Assembly (NCBI GenBank): GCA_029834535.1
Contig: JAQMWT010000565.1
Span: 1 to 64,000 of the forward strand
Reading direction: 5' to 3'
Origin: Chrysophaeum taylorii
Taxonomy: Eukaryota > Sar > Pelagophyceae > Pelagomonadales > Pelagomonadaceae
DNA length: 64,000 nt
This document shows positions 20,710 to 28,948 of the stretch, piece by piece (position 1 is the stretch's first letter; the number at the start of each line of letters is the position of its first letter). Made by a program: the position numbers and the translations under genes. A model generated the notes under the pieces. That model searched no databases, was not told where the DNA came from, and was given only the letters and a program-made list of their open reading frames with translations.

Positions 20710-21297
20710 ATGGCCGAGTTTGTTGTGGAGGGTGGTGCCGCCGTCGCGCGGCTCGAAAGTGTCGTGCGCGAGCTGAAGGAGCACCCCGGGATCCGCGTGA
20801 TCAAGGCCGAGGTGCTGCCGCCGACGGCGCCCGAGGTGATCGCCGCGGCCAAGGCGAGGTGCGGCGGGGCGTTCCCATTACAGGGAATCGAGGGCTTTTA
20901 CGGCGCGTGCGGCGGCGTGGAGGTCGAGTGGCAGGCCGCCGAGTCGAGGACGCGGAACTACGGGAAGATCTGCATCCCGGGCATCTCGAGGCTGTTCCGG
21001 GAGGCAGCGCCGGAATCCTGGGCGCGGCTCGACGCGCGGGACGTCGCCATCAGGCCCGAGGGCATCCGAATCGGGGGCGACGTGGTGGGGGTGGGGGTGC
21101 TGGAGTACATCGAGCTCGCCGCCGCCGCCCGGGGGTTTGCGAATTGGCCAGATCTTTTGGTCCCCGGCGGGAGGGCCGCCGCCGCAGGGCGATCAAGCGT
21201 CAAAACCGTCGTCGCGCGGTACCTCTTCGCCGACTTTGACCCCGTGCGGTTCGATTTGACGCGGCGGGAAAGACGGTCCTCCCCGATCAATACATAA
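20710..21297 (+). CDS. Possible SUKH (SMI1/KNR4)-like protein
   Basis: 195 residues starting M-A-E-F-V-V-E-G-G. The segment P-T-A-P-E-V-I-A-A-A-K-A-R then G-I-E-G-F-Y-G-A-C-G-G-V has the helix-plus-F-Y-x-x-C-x-G pattern of the SUKH/SMI1-KNR4 fold, and a later strand-rich C-terminal half fits. SUKH proteins are scaffold or immunity-type proteins; no specific role can be given here. The stop (21295-21297) is only 2 bp from the stop of the convergent fabF gene. Upstream in-frame ATG codons exist, but the region before 20710 is repeat sequence. Confidence 0.55.
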   Translation: MAEFVVEGGAAVARLESVVRELKEHPGIRVIKAEVLPPTAPEVIAAAKARCGGAFPLQGIEGFYGACGGVEVEWQAAESRTRNYGKICIPGISRLFREAAPESWARLDARDVAIRPEGIRIGGDVVGVGVLEYIELAAAARGFANWPDLLVPGGRAAAAGRSSVKTVVARYLFADFDPVRFDLTRRERRSSPINT

Positions 21298-21299
21298 AA

Positions 21300-22676
21300 T
21301 TAGTAGCGTGCGAAGAGCAAGGCGGCGTTGTGGCCGCCAAAGCCGAGGTTTTCGGAGATGGCGGCGGAAAAGTCGGCCTTGGGCACCGCCGCGTGGGGGA
21401 CGTAGTCGAGGTCGCAGTCGGGGTCGGGGGTTTGGAGATTGATGGTGGGCGGGAGGTGGCCCGCGTGGAGGGCGAGGACGGTGGCGACGGCCTCGATCCC
21501 CCCGGCGGCGCCAAGCGTGTGGCCCGTGGCCCCCTTGGTGCTCGAGACTTTGAGATGGTCCGCGTGGTCCCCAAAGACGGTGCGGAGCGCCATGGTTTCG
21601 AACTTGTCGTTATAGGGCGTGCTGGTGCCGTGGGCGTTGACGTAGCCGACGTCGGTCGGCGAAACGCCTCCGGCGTCGAGCGCCATTCGGAGACACTGGG
21701 CTAATCCCGCGCCCGTCGGCTCGGGGGAGGTGATGTGATGAGCGTCGCAGGTCGCGCCGTAGCCCTTGAGCTCGGCGTATATTCTGGCGTTTCTCGCGCG
21801 CGCGTGAGAGAGCGTCTCGAGGACGACGACGCCCGCGCCTTCGCCCTGCACGAAGCCCGCGCGGTCCTTGTCGAAGGGTCTCGAGGCGCTGGCGGGGTCG
21901 TCGTTGTATTTCGTGCACATGGCCTTCATCGCGCCAAAACCAGCGTACATGAGCTCGGTTATGGCAGCTTCCGAGCCGCCGGCGACGACGACGTCCGCCT
22001 CGCCGCGACGAATGCTGTGGAAAGCCTCGCCGATCGCGTGGGAGCCCGAGGCGCAGGCCGACAGCACGGCGAAGTTGGGGCCCTTGTACCCCAGCTCGAT
22101 CCCCACGATGCCGCTCGCAGTGTTGGCGAGCATCGACGGGATAGCGAAGGGGCTGACCTTGCGCGGGCCGCGATCTTTCATGCGCGCCAACTCGCGCTCG
22201 ATGGTCCCCATGCCGCCGAAGGCCGACCCGATGAGAACGCCGCGTCGCCTCGCTTCGTCCTCGTTTGGCGGGGGGAGTGCCGCGTCGTCCACAGCCATGC
22301 GCGCGGCGGCCATCGCGAAGTGCGTGTACCGGTCGTTGGAATTCGCGGTTTTCGGGTTCGCGAACCACTTTTTCGCGTCGAAGTCTTTCACTTCAGCCCC
22401 GATCTGGCACGCGAACCGCTCCACATCGGGGATCTGCTCCTCGACGCGTCCGATCCCGGTCTCTCCGCTCGTCAGTTTCTCCCAGAATTCGTTCGACTCC
22501 TGCGTGCCGAGGGCCGAGACGACCCCCACCCCCGTCACCACCACGGCCTCGGCGAAGCGAACCGGTCCTCGACGATAGTATTCCCCCGGAGGCGGCGCCG
22601 CCGCCTGGAACCCGGCGACGACGACGACCCATGCGGCGGCGGCGGTGGTGGTGACGACCACTGCAAACAACGTCAT
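21300..22676 (-). CDS. fabF: 3-oxoacyl-ACP synthase II (KAS II), plastid-targeted
   Basis: Condensing enzyme of type II fatty acid synthesis: elongates acyl-ACP with malonyl-ACP. 458 residues; the mature enzyme starts near residue 40. Catalytic triad: Cys208 in L-S-A-C-A-S-G-S, His349 in N-A-H-G-T-S-T and His386 in G-A-T-G-H-T-L-G-A-A-G. Residues 1-21 are a signal peptide (V-V-V-T-T-T-A-A-A-A-W-V-V-V-V-A-G) followed directly by Phe23 in A-G-F-Q-A-A, the bipartite targeting signal for a four-membrane plastid. It shares a 104-bp upstream gap with the divergent MutS2-like gene, also predicted plastid, which may mean shared control. Confidence 0.95.
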   Translation of the reverse strand: MTLFAVVVTTTAAAAWVVVVAGFQAAAPPPGEYYRRGPVRFAEAVVVTGVGVVSALGTQESNEFWEKLTSGETGIGRVEEQIPDVERFACQIGAEVKDFDAKKWFANPKTANSNDRYTHFAMAAARMAVDDAALPPPNEDEARRRGVLIGSAFGGMGTIERELARMKDRGPRKVSPFAIPSMLANTASGIVGIELGYKGPNFAVLSACASGSHAIGEAFHSIRRGEADVVVAGGSEAAITELMYAGFGAMKAMCTKYNDDPASASRPFDKDRAGFVQGEGAGVVVLETLSHARARNARIYAELKGYGATCDAHHITSPEPTGAGLAQCLRMALDAGGVSPTDVGYVNAHGTSTPYNDKFETMALRTVFGDHADHLKVSSTKGATGHTLGAAGGIEAVATVLALHAGHLPPTINLQTPDPDCDLDYVPHAAVPKADFSAAISENLGFGGHNAALLFARY

Positions 22677-22780
22677 CGCCGTCTCTTTTGGGACAAAAAC
22701 TTCCCCACTTTCTGTCGCCTGTAACTAACTAACCCCGCATATTGATATCCGCCTATCCTTTTGAAGGAAGGAAGGAAGTG

Positions 22781-24913
22781 ATGCGCGTCGTCGTCATCAT
22801 CCCTGCTGTTGGTGGTGTTGTTGCTGCTGCTGCGTCTGCGGCGAGCGACGTGTCCCGCGCGTCGTTCCGCGCCCTCGGGGGACACGAGCTGCTGGGGGCG
22901 GGGGTCGCGCGGTGCGGGTCCAAGGCGGGCGCGAAAGTGCTCTTGAACGAGCGCGCGAGGAGCGCCGAGGAGGCGCAGGAGATGTACGAGACCGTGGCGT
23001 GGTACGGGGCGCGGGGGGCCGAGCGCATGAAAGGGCGCGACGCGCGGCTGGATTTGCCTAAACGGCGCGACGACGCGGCGTGGCTCTGCGCGGCGGCGAA
23101 CGCGGCCGACGCGCTTTCGGAGATGCGCTCGTTCTTTTTCGGAAAAAAAGGCAGCAGCAGCAGCAGCAGCAGCGTTCTTCTTCCGGCGTTCGAGGTGGGT
23201 CTCGAGGAGGTGCGAGGCGCCTTCGAGAGGACGCGAGACGGCGTGCGGACCGATCGGCTGAGCGACGCCGCGTTCCCGGCGCTCCGGGAGGCGCGGCGGC
23301 GCGCGGAACGCGCCGAGCTCGAGCTCGGCGAAGAAGCCGCTCGACACGATGACGCCTTCGAGCTCGAGAAAGACGTCCACGTGGTACCCCGGCGGCGGCG
23401 GCGCGAGGGCGTGGTCCGGGGTCGCTCGAGGTCCGGAAAGACGTTGTACGTCGAGCCTCGCGAGGTTAGGAACGTCGCCGAGGCGCTCGAAAGGGCCAGA
23501 GCCGACAGAGACGAGCTCGAGCGCGCGGCCGTGCGGAGACTGGCGGCGACCGTCGACGAGATCGCGCTGCGGCGGAGCCTCGAGAAGGCCGCCCGCGTCG
23601 ATGCGATGGTCGCGCGGTGCGTCCTCGGCGCGGACATCCGAGGGGTCATCCCGACGGTCGGGTCGGACGGGATAGTCGACGCGGTCGGCGCGCGTCATCC
23701 TCTGATCGAGAACGCGATACCCTGCGACGCGCGGGCGAGCCCCGACCGCGCCTGCATCGTGTGCGGGCCCAACGGCGGCGGCAAGTCGACGCTCCTGTCG
23801 CTGATCGGGCTCCTCGCGTTCTGCGTTCGCCGCGCTATTCCGGTCCCCGCGGATCGCGGCGCGCGGTGCGACTACTTCGACGACGTCCTCGGAGACGTCG
23901 ACGGCTCGGCCAAGAGGGCGTTTGGTGGGTCGACCTTTGAGGCCCACTGTCGCTTCGCGGCCCACGTCATCGAACACCAGACCACCCGACGTCTCCTCGT
24001 GCTGATGGACGAGCTAGGGTCGGGGACCGACGCGGCCGAGGGCGGCGCTCTAGCGCGAGCGACCCTCGAAGCGCTGGACGAGGCGACCGTCGTAGCCGCA
24101 ACTCACGACCCCCGCCTCAAGACCCTCGCGGGCGACTACGATATCTGGACCTTCACCCTCGACGACCGCGGCAAGCCAACCTTCGCGGCGCGACGGGGCG
24201 TTCCCCCCGACGGCGGTCGCGCGATCGAGGCCGCGCGCCGCTGCGGTCTTCCGACTTCCGTTCTCGAGCGGGCGACCAATCTCCTCGAAAACGAAGACGA
24301 CCACCACGATTCGCCGTCGTCGCCGCTGCTCGTGCGGTTGGAGGAGGAGGTCCGCGATCTCCGGAACCAGCTCCGCGACGAGCGCGATTCCGGCGCGACG
24401 GCGATCGAGGCGGCCGCGTCGGCCGCCGCGCGCCGTGCCGAGGCCGCCGCCGCGCGCATCGTTGACCGCGAGGCCAAGCTCGACCAGCTGTATCGCGACT
24501 TGAAGGCGCGACCAAAGCTACAGCCGATATCCATCGTCGGCGAGAGTATCAAGGCCGCGCGCGTCGCGACGCGCCAATCCCTCGCCGATCGCCGCGAGGC
24601 CCTCCTCGCGACCCACGGTCTCGAGCCCCTCGAGACTCTGCCCAACAAGGGGGACTCGGTCGTCCTCGTCGCCTTCGACGACAACGCCGCCGCCCTCACC
24701 ACATCCGCGGCGGTTGTCCTCGACACCCCCCATACCTCTACCACGAGGTCCCTCCTCAAGGTTGTCGTCGCGATTGGACCCGGCGCCGAGCTCAAAGTTC
24801 CGATCGACGACCTCGCCACCTGGGCCGTCCCGGTCCTGGCCGACGGCACCTGGATATCAACGGGGGACGCTCCCGCCTGGGACGACGATAATCGTTACCC
24901 GCGCCGCCGCTGA
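22781..24913 (+). CDS. MutS2-like ATPase without Smr domain, probably plastid-targeted
   Basis: 710 residues from ATG 22781 (an in-frame ATG 39 bp upstream is possible). MutS2 proteins bind branched DNA or collided ribosomes and hydrolyse ATP as dimers. The MutS core helices occupy about 30-300, with Walker A G-P-N-G-G-G-K-S at 329-336, then F-D-D-V-L-G-D and F-G-G-S-T-F-E-A-H, and Walker B L-V-L-M-D-E-L-G-S-G-T-D. After the ATPase comes the usual MutS2 coiled coil (R-L-E-E-E-V-R-D-L-R-N-Q), then a small beta-rich part, but no Smr nuclease domain (no L-D-L-R-G or H-G-x-G). The N-terminus M-R-V-V-V-I-I-P-A-V-G-G plus an alanine run and A-S-F looks like a signal peptide with plastid motif. A Ser run encoded by AGC repeats interrupts the core near residue 125. 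Confidence 0.85.
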   Translation: MRVVVIIPAVGGVVAAAASAASDVSRASFRALGGHELLGAGVARCGSKAGAKVLLNERARSAEEAQEMYETVAWYGARGAERMKGRDARLDLPKRRDDAAWLCAAANAADALSEMRSFFFGKKGSSSSSSSVLLPAFEVGLEEVRGAFERTRDGVRTDRLSDAAFPALREARRRAERAELELGEEAARHDDAFELEKDVHVVPRRRRREGVVRGRSRSGKTLYVEPREVRNVAEALERARADRDELERAAVRRLAATVDEIALRRSLEKAARVDAMVARCVLGADIRGVIPTVGSDGIVDAVGARHPLIENAIPCDARASPDRACIVCGPNGGGKSTLLSLIGLLAFCVRRAIPVPADRGARCDYFDDVLGDVDGSAKRAFGGSTFEAHCRFAAHVIEHQTTRRLLVLMDELGSGTDAAEGGALARATLEALDEATVVAATHDPRLKTLAGDYDIWTFTLDDRGKPTFAARRGVPPDGGRAIEAARRCGLPTSVLERATNLLENEDDHHDSPSSPLLVRLEEEVRDLRNQLRDERDSGATAIEAAASAAARRAEAAAARIVDREAKLDQLYRDLKARPKLQPISIVGESIKAARVATRQSLADRREALLATHGLEPLETLPNKGDSVVLVAFDDNAAALTTSAAVVLDTPHTSTTRSLLKVVVAIGPGAELKVPIDDLATWAVPVLADGTWISTGDAPAWDDDNRYPRRR

Positions 24914-24929
24914 CCTACTATACGAAACA

Positions 24930-26325
24930 TAGTTGTTGTTATCTTCTCTTGTTTCGCCCGTATCCGGGTAACGGCCGACGGCAACCAAAGTGCCCGGTTC
25001 GTAGTTTTCGACTTCCCACTGCGCGTGCGACTCGTCATCTATCGTACGGACCCCGAGGGACCGGTTGTTCAGGAAGAGCTCGACGGTCGGGGCGTTGGTA
25101 TAAAACCGGTTCCACGACCCCGTATTCCAGTCTATCGGAAAGACGTGGACGAGGCGTTCCTGGCGGAAAACGGCACGGTACCAGTAGTACCGGTCCTTCG
25201 GAAAGCCGCAGATGTCCACGATCCCAAAGTGGGAGTTGATGTCGGGCCAGGCATAGGGCGTCGGCTCGCCCTCGTAGTCGAAACCAGTCCGCGCGAAACC
25301 GCCCGATACGAACGACCTCGTCCCTGGTGCCGAGGCATCCCGTCCCCGGCCCAGGCCGCCTCGGCCGTCTGGCCCCAGGAGGGTGCCGTCGTATCGTAGC
25401 CCGCGACGTGACCCTCGGCTTCGTCCGAGGCGTACTCGCCCCGATCGGAGACGGCCGACGACGTCTCCGAAGATACGATCGGTTTGGAAGAATTTTCGTC
25501 AATCGAGTCGTACGTCTCGTAGTCAGTCAACTCCCTAGAGGTCGAGGGGCGTCGAGTTTCCGAGCCAGTCGTTGTAGTTTGCCGAAACGACACGCTGGCC
25601 GAGCGGGTCGAGCGCGTGATATTCGGCCACCGCGGCGAGCCCGTCGGCCGACGTTTCGTTCGTTTCGCGTAATTTTTCGTTGCGGACCGACCAGACGAAA
25701 ACGCTCGGGTGGTTCCGGTCGCGAATCACCAATGCCCGCAACGCATCGAGGTCTCCGTTCCGATGGGTCTCGTCCCACACCAGCATCCCGAGCCGATCGC
25801 ACGCGTCCAATAGCGCCGCGTTCGGCACGTCGTGCGCGGTCCCAATACCCGCGCGATTCGTCGGCGCGGGGATCATCAAAAGATCCCTCGACGATAAAGT
25901 CGTGGGGCAAGTCCACCACCCTCCATCCCGCGAGTCGTCCAACGCCTCGCGGCACCACGCATCCGCGCGCTCGATCGGCGGCGCCTCATCATCATCAGAG
26001 GAGGAAGAGGAGGACCGCGCCTTCCCGACCCAGCCTTCCGACTCGGTCGTCTTCGACGCGTCGTAGGCGCCAACCCAGCACGACGGCTGCGACGGCGGCC
26101 CCGAACCGCACGAGCTCTGGTTGCAGAATTGGTACGTCTCGCAGCTGGCGTCGGCGCAGCATTCCCTCGCACAAGCTGCTTCCGTGACGGCGCTCGCCTG
26201 ACTCAGGCCGCTCGTGCTTCGCAGTCCGTCGAGCTCCACCGTCCAGGTTCCGTTCGGGCACGCGGCAGAGTAGTTCGCCGTGCTCAGCAACGCGAACCGC
26301 CACCCCGAGTCGAGCGAGTAGCGCC

Positions 26326-26360
<35 letters not shown>

Positions 26361-26395
26361 GAGACGGCAGCAGCCGAGACGATAGACAACCTCAT
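24930..26395 (-). pseudogene. Broken GH2 beta-galactosidase-type glycoside hydrolase with internal deletion
   Basis: Pieces of one family 2 glycosidase lie in order but in different frames. From 26395: signal peptide (M-R-L-S-I-V-S-A-A-A-V), a Gln run, then S-L-D-S-G-W-R-F of the sugar-binding domain with a Cys-rich insert (A-C-A-R-E-C-C-A-D-A-S-C) resembling a PAN module; V-D-L-P-H-D-F near 25905 in another frame; then G-T-A-H-D-V-P-N-A-A-L-L-D-A-C-D-R-L-G of the barrel near 25800, so roughly 270 residues that normally lie between are missing. Acid/base V-W-S-V-R-N-E near 25680; nucleophile P-I-V-S-S-E-T-S in a new frame near 25465; T-G-F-D-Y-E-G-E-P after another shift near 25340; then D-I-C-G-F-P-K-D-R-Y-Y-W-Y. 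It ends against the 3' end of the MutS2-like gene. Confidence 0.82.
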
Positions 26396-26446
26396 AAAAC
26401 TAATAAATAAACCCTTCCCTCCTTGTTGTTTAGGTGTGGTGGTGAT

Positions 26447-27763
26447 ATGGGGGTGCGAAGGATGATGGGGGCGTTGGTGGTCGCCGGGAGCGTCTCCCAA
26501 GCCTCGCAGTACCTCTTGTCGTTCCTGTTTTCGGTGGCCCCGGAAAACGGATCCAAGCACTCGATACGCGCCGCCCTCGACCTGACGCCCTACCTCTTCT
26601 CGATATTGGTTGGCTACGCCTCGGGGGCACCGCGCGCCCTCACCCAGCTCATCGCCGGCCAGATCGCGGGGGAAATCCTGCCGCCGCGATCCAGGCGCGC
26701 GCGCGCGCTGTTGCTCGGCGGCGCGCTCGCGACCCAGGCCCTCGGGACGTCGCTCCTCGGTTCGTCGACGTCGCGGTCGCGTCTATTGTGCGCGCAAATC
26801 ATCGTCGGCCTCGGATCGGGACCCCTCTATCCCTGCGGCTACTCTATCATTTCCCGCGCCTTTGACAAGCGCCACCTCGGAACCCCGAACGGCCTCTTCT
26901 CGCAGACGACCTATATTGGCCCGGCTATCTCTAGTCTCTGCGTTCTTCTCGCGCGCGCGAGAGGGTGGCGACTCGCGTGCAAAGTCGTCGCGATGGCCCT
27001 CGTTTCCGCGGCGGCCTTGGTCGTCGCCGTCACGCGCGACGACGACGACGACGACCACCACCTGGACGCGCTCGTCGCGAAGAAAAGGAAGGCGCGCGAT
27101 GCTTCGAAGACGTCGGCCGCCGTCCTCCTCGTCGCGCTCGCCGGCGGCGCGCGCTACGCGGCAGGCTACGCCGTGCCCTCGTACGTGCCCTACTACTTCG
27201 ACGAAATCTTCCCGAGCCGCGCGGCCCTCTTCTCGACCTGCAACGCGGCCGCCATATTCGCCTGCGGCTCCACCTCCGCCCTCCTCGGCGGCGCCGCCGC
27301 GCAGGCCGTCGCGCGACGCCGCTGCCGACCCAGAGACTACCTCCTGGTCCCCGTCGCTTCCTGTTTCTTCGGCGGCCTCTTTGCGGCCCTCATGTTCTTG
27401 GCGCGCTCCTTTGCGTCGGCCGTCGTCGCCCTCTTCGCGATGCAGCTCGCCGGAGAGGCCTGGCTCGCCGGCACTGTCGCCGGCCTCCGCCTCTGCGTCG
27501 ATAGCGACGCCGCCCTCGGCGCCTTTTATACCGTGGCCACCTTCTTCGGCTGCCTCAACCTAGTCCTCCTCGGCGCCGCCGTCGACTCCAGCCTGCTCTC
27601 CCTCCGGGGGACCATGCTCCTGGCCGTGGCGCTCCCCTACCTCCTCGCCGTCTGCCTCCTCTCCGCGGCCGCCGCCTTCTCGGGATCCCCGCCAACGGAA
27701 GAAGGAGGAGGAGAACAGCCACCTGGTGGTGGTAGTGGTGGTGGTGGTGGCGACGATGTCCTG

Positions 27764-27797
<34 letters not shown>

Positions 27798-27934
27798 TCC
27801 AGGGCGCGGAAGAAGGAGTGAAGGACCAGAAGAAGCAGCACCACAAGAAGAAGAAGAAGAAGAAGAAGGAAGATCCGCCGACCCCCCCTTCCGACGCCAC
27901 GCCCCTCCTCGCACCCACAAACGAAGCGAGGTAA
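26447..27934 (+). CDS. Major facilitator superfamily transporter
   Basis: 495 residues from ATG 26447. About twelve hydrophobic segments are seen, in two groups split by a charged loop (residues about 195-215, V-T-R-D-D-D-D-D-D then K-K-R-K-A-R). The first half has the MFS-type G-L-G-S-G-P-L-Y-P-C-G-Y and N-G-L-F-S-Q-T-T-Y-I-G-P-A segments, similar to nodulin-like/monocarboxylate-type carriers. The C-terminal tail after the last membrane helix is low complexity: Gly-rich, 11 Asp, then 8 Lys, then P-T-P-P, ending in T-P-L-L-A-P, a dileucine-like sorting motif. Substrate is not predictable. The start lies 50 bp from the start of the divergent GH2 pseudogene. Confidence 0.82.
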
Positions 27935-28115
27935 GAGCGAGTTAAATAATAATCTGTTTGCTGCTAAGAAGTTGGGTACTTTATTTATTTATTTATTTAT
28001 TTATTATCGTAAGCTATACTGCGTCCGTCCAAAAAGACACATGCACGCCATTTCGAGGTGATCGCGACGATCGTCGTCGTCGGTGATATCTGCTCTTCTC
28101 GCAAGAAGATGGACT

Positions 28116-28751
28116 TTAGAAGGGCGTGTCGGGGCGCTCGGCCTTCCACTTCTGGACCTGGGGGATCGCAGCGACGGCATCAATCGCGGCCTTGATCTTG
28201 GACGGAGTGGCCGCCGCCGCCTTGTCCTTGTCGTCGAAGAACTCGGTGAGAAAGACGAAGAAAACGACGTCGGCATACGAGACCTTCTCGCCAAACAAGA
28301 AAGGCCCCGGGCCCTGGGGAAGCGAGGCCTCGACCTTGGCCAGCATCTCCGGAAGGGTCTTCTCGAAGAATTCGTCCTTCTTCTCGGCAGCTTTGGCCTT
28401 CATGTACATGTCCTTGATGTCGCGCTCGTGCTCGGCGACGCAGTCGATCTTGGCCGCCTCCTCGTCCGTGGACCCCATCATGCCGTACTTGCGCGCGACG
28501 TAGCGCTCGATCGCCTTGCTCTGTCCGATCTCAATCCCGTCGACCTCGAGGACGGGCACCTTCCCCATCGAAACGTCGAGCTTGCCCGAAGCCTTGTCGG
28601 CGTCGAACTCGGGCCGAATTACCGTCGAGAAATCTCCGGGCGTGCCAAAGCTCAGCGGGTAGCGGTAGTCCTCGTAGACAACCTCGCCGATCGCAAGCAT
28701 GTACCGAATCTTCTCGACGACGCCGCGCGCTGGAAAGTACGAAAGCTTCAT
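28116..28751 (-). CDS. Glutathione S-transferase, sigma/mu-like
   Basis: 211 residues, the normal length. The thioredoxin-like N-terminal domain starts M-K-L-S-Y-F-P-A-R-G with the catalytic-type Tyr5, then K-V-P-V-L-E-V-D (cis-Pro) and I-G-Q-S-K-A-I-E-R-Y-V-A, the glutathione-binding Q-S motif. The all-helical C-terminal domain has F-L-F-G-E-K-V-S-Y-A-D-V, the N-capping box/hydrophobic staple (S-x-x-D). Conjugates glutathione to electrophiles in the cytosol; some sigma members are prostaglandin isomerases. Single exon. Confidence 0.9.
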   Translation of the reverse strand: MKLSYFPARGVVEKIRYMLAIGEVVYEDYRYPLSFGTPGDFSTVIRPEFDADKASGKLDVSMGKVPVLEVDGIEIGQSKAIERYVARKYGMMGSTDEEAAKIDCVAEHERDIKDMYMKAKAAEKKDEFFEKTLPEMLAKVEASLPQGPGPFLFGEKVSYADVVFFVFLTEFFDDKDKAAAATPSKIKAAIDAVAAIPQVQKWKAERPDTPF

Positions 28752-28948
28752 CCTAAAACAACAGCGTTTATGATGATGCTTTAGGAAGCGCGTGAATCAA
28801 GTCACTCGAAGAACCCGAAAGAACAAGAGCCCCCGTTTTTTCGTACTTTTCTTCAAGCAAGAAACGTGAAGGTTCCGAGCGAGACGCGTGGAAGGTTCGT
28901 GTAGGGTAAGTGTGGTGGTATCATCAACATCGAGAGGGTAAGCGAAAA

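Noticed and set aside
22673-23977. 434-codon minus-strand frame over the MutS2-like gene
   Set aside because: Arg/Ala/Pro-rich shadow without domains; the plus frame carries Walker A and B.
26423-26446. Start of the MFS gene at TTG 26423, and of the ankyrin gene at GTG 28910
   Set aside because: Non-ATG starts are not needed; ATG codons at 26447 and 28949 follow at once.
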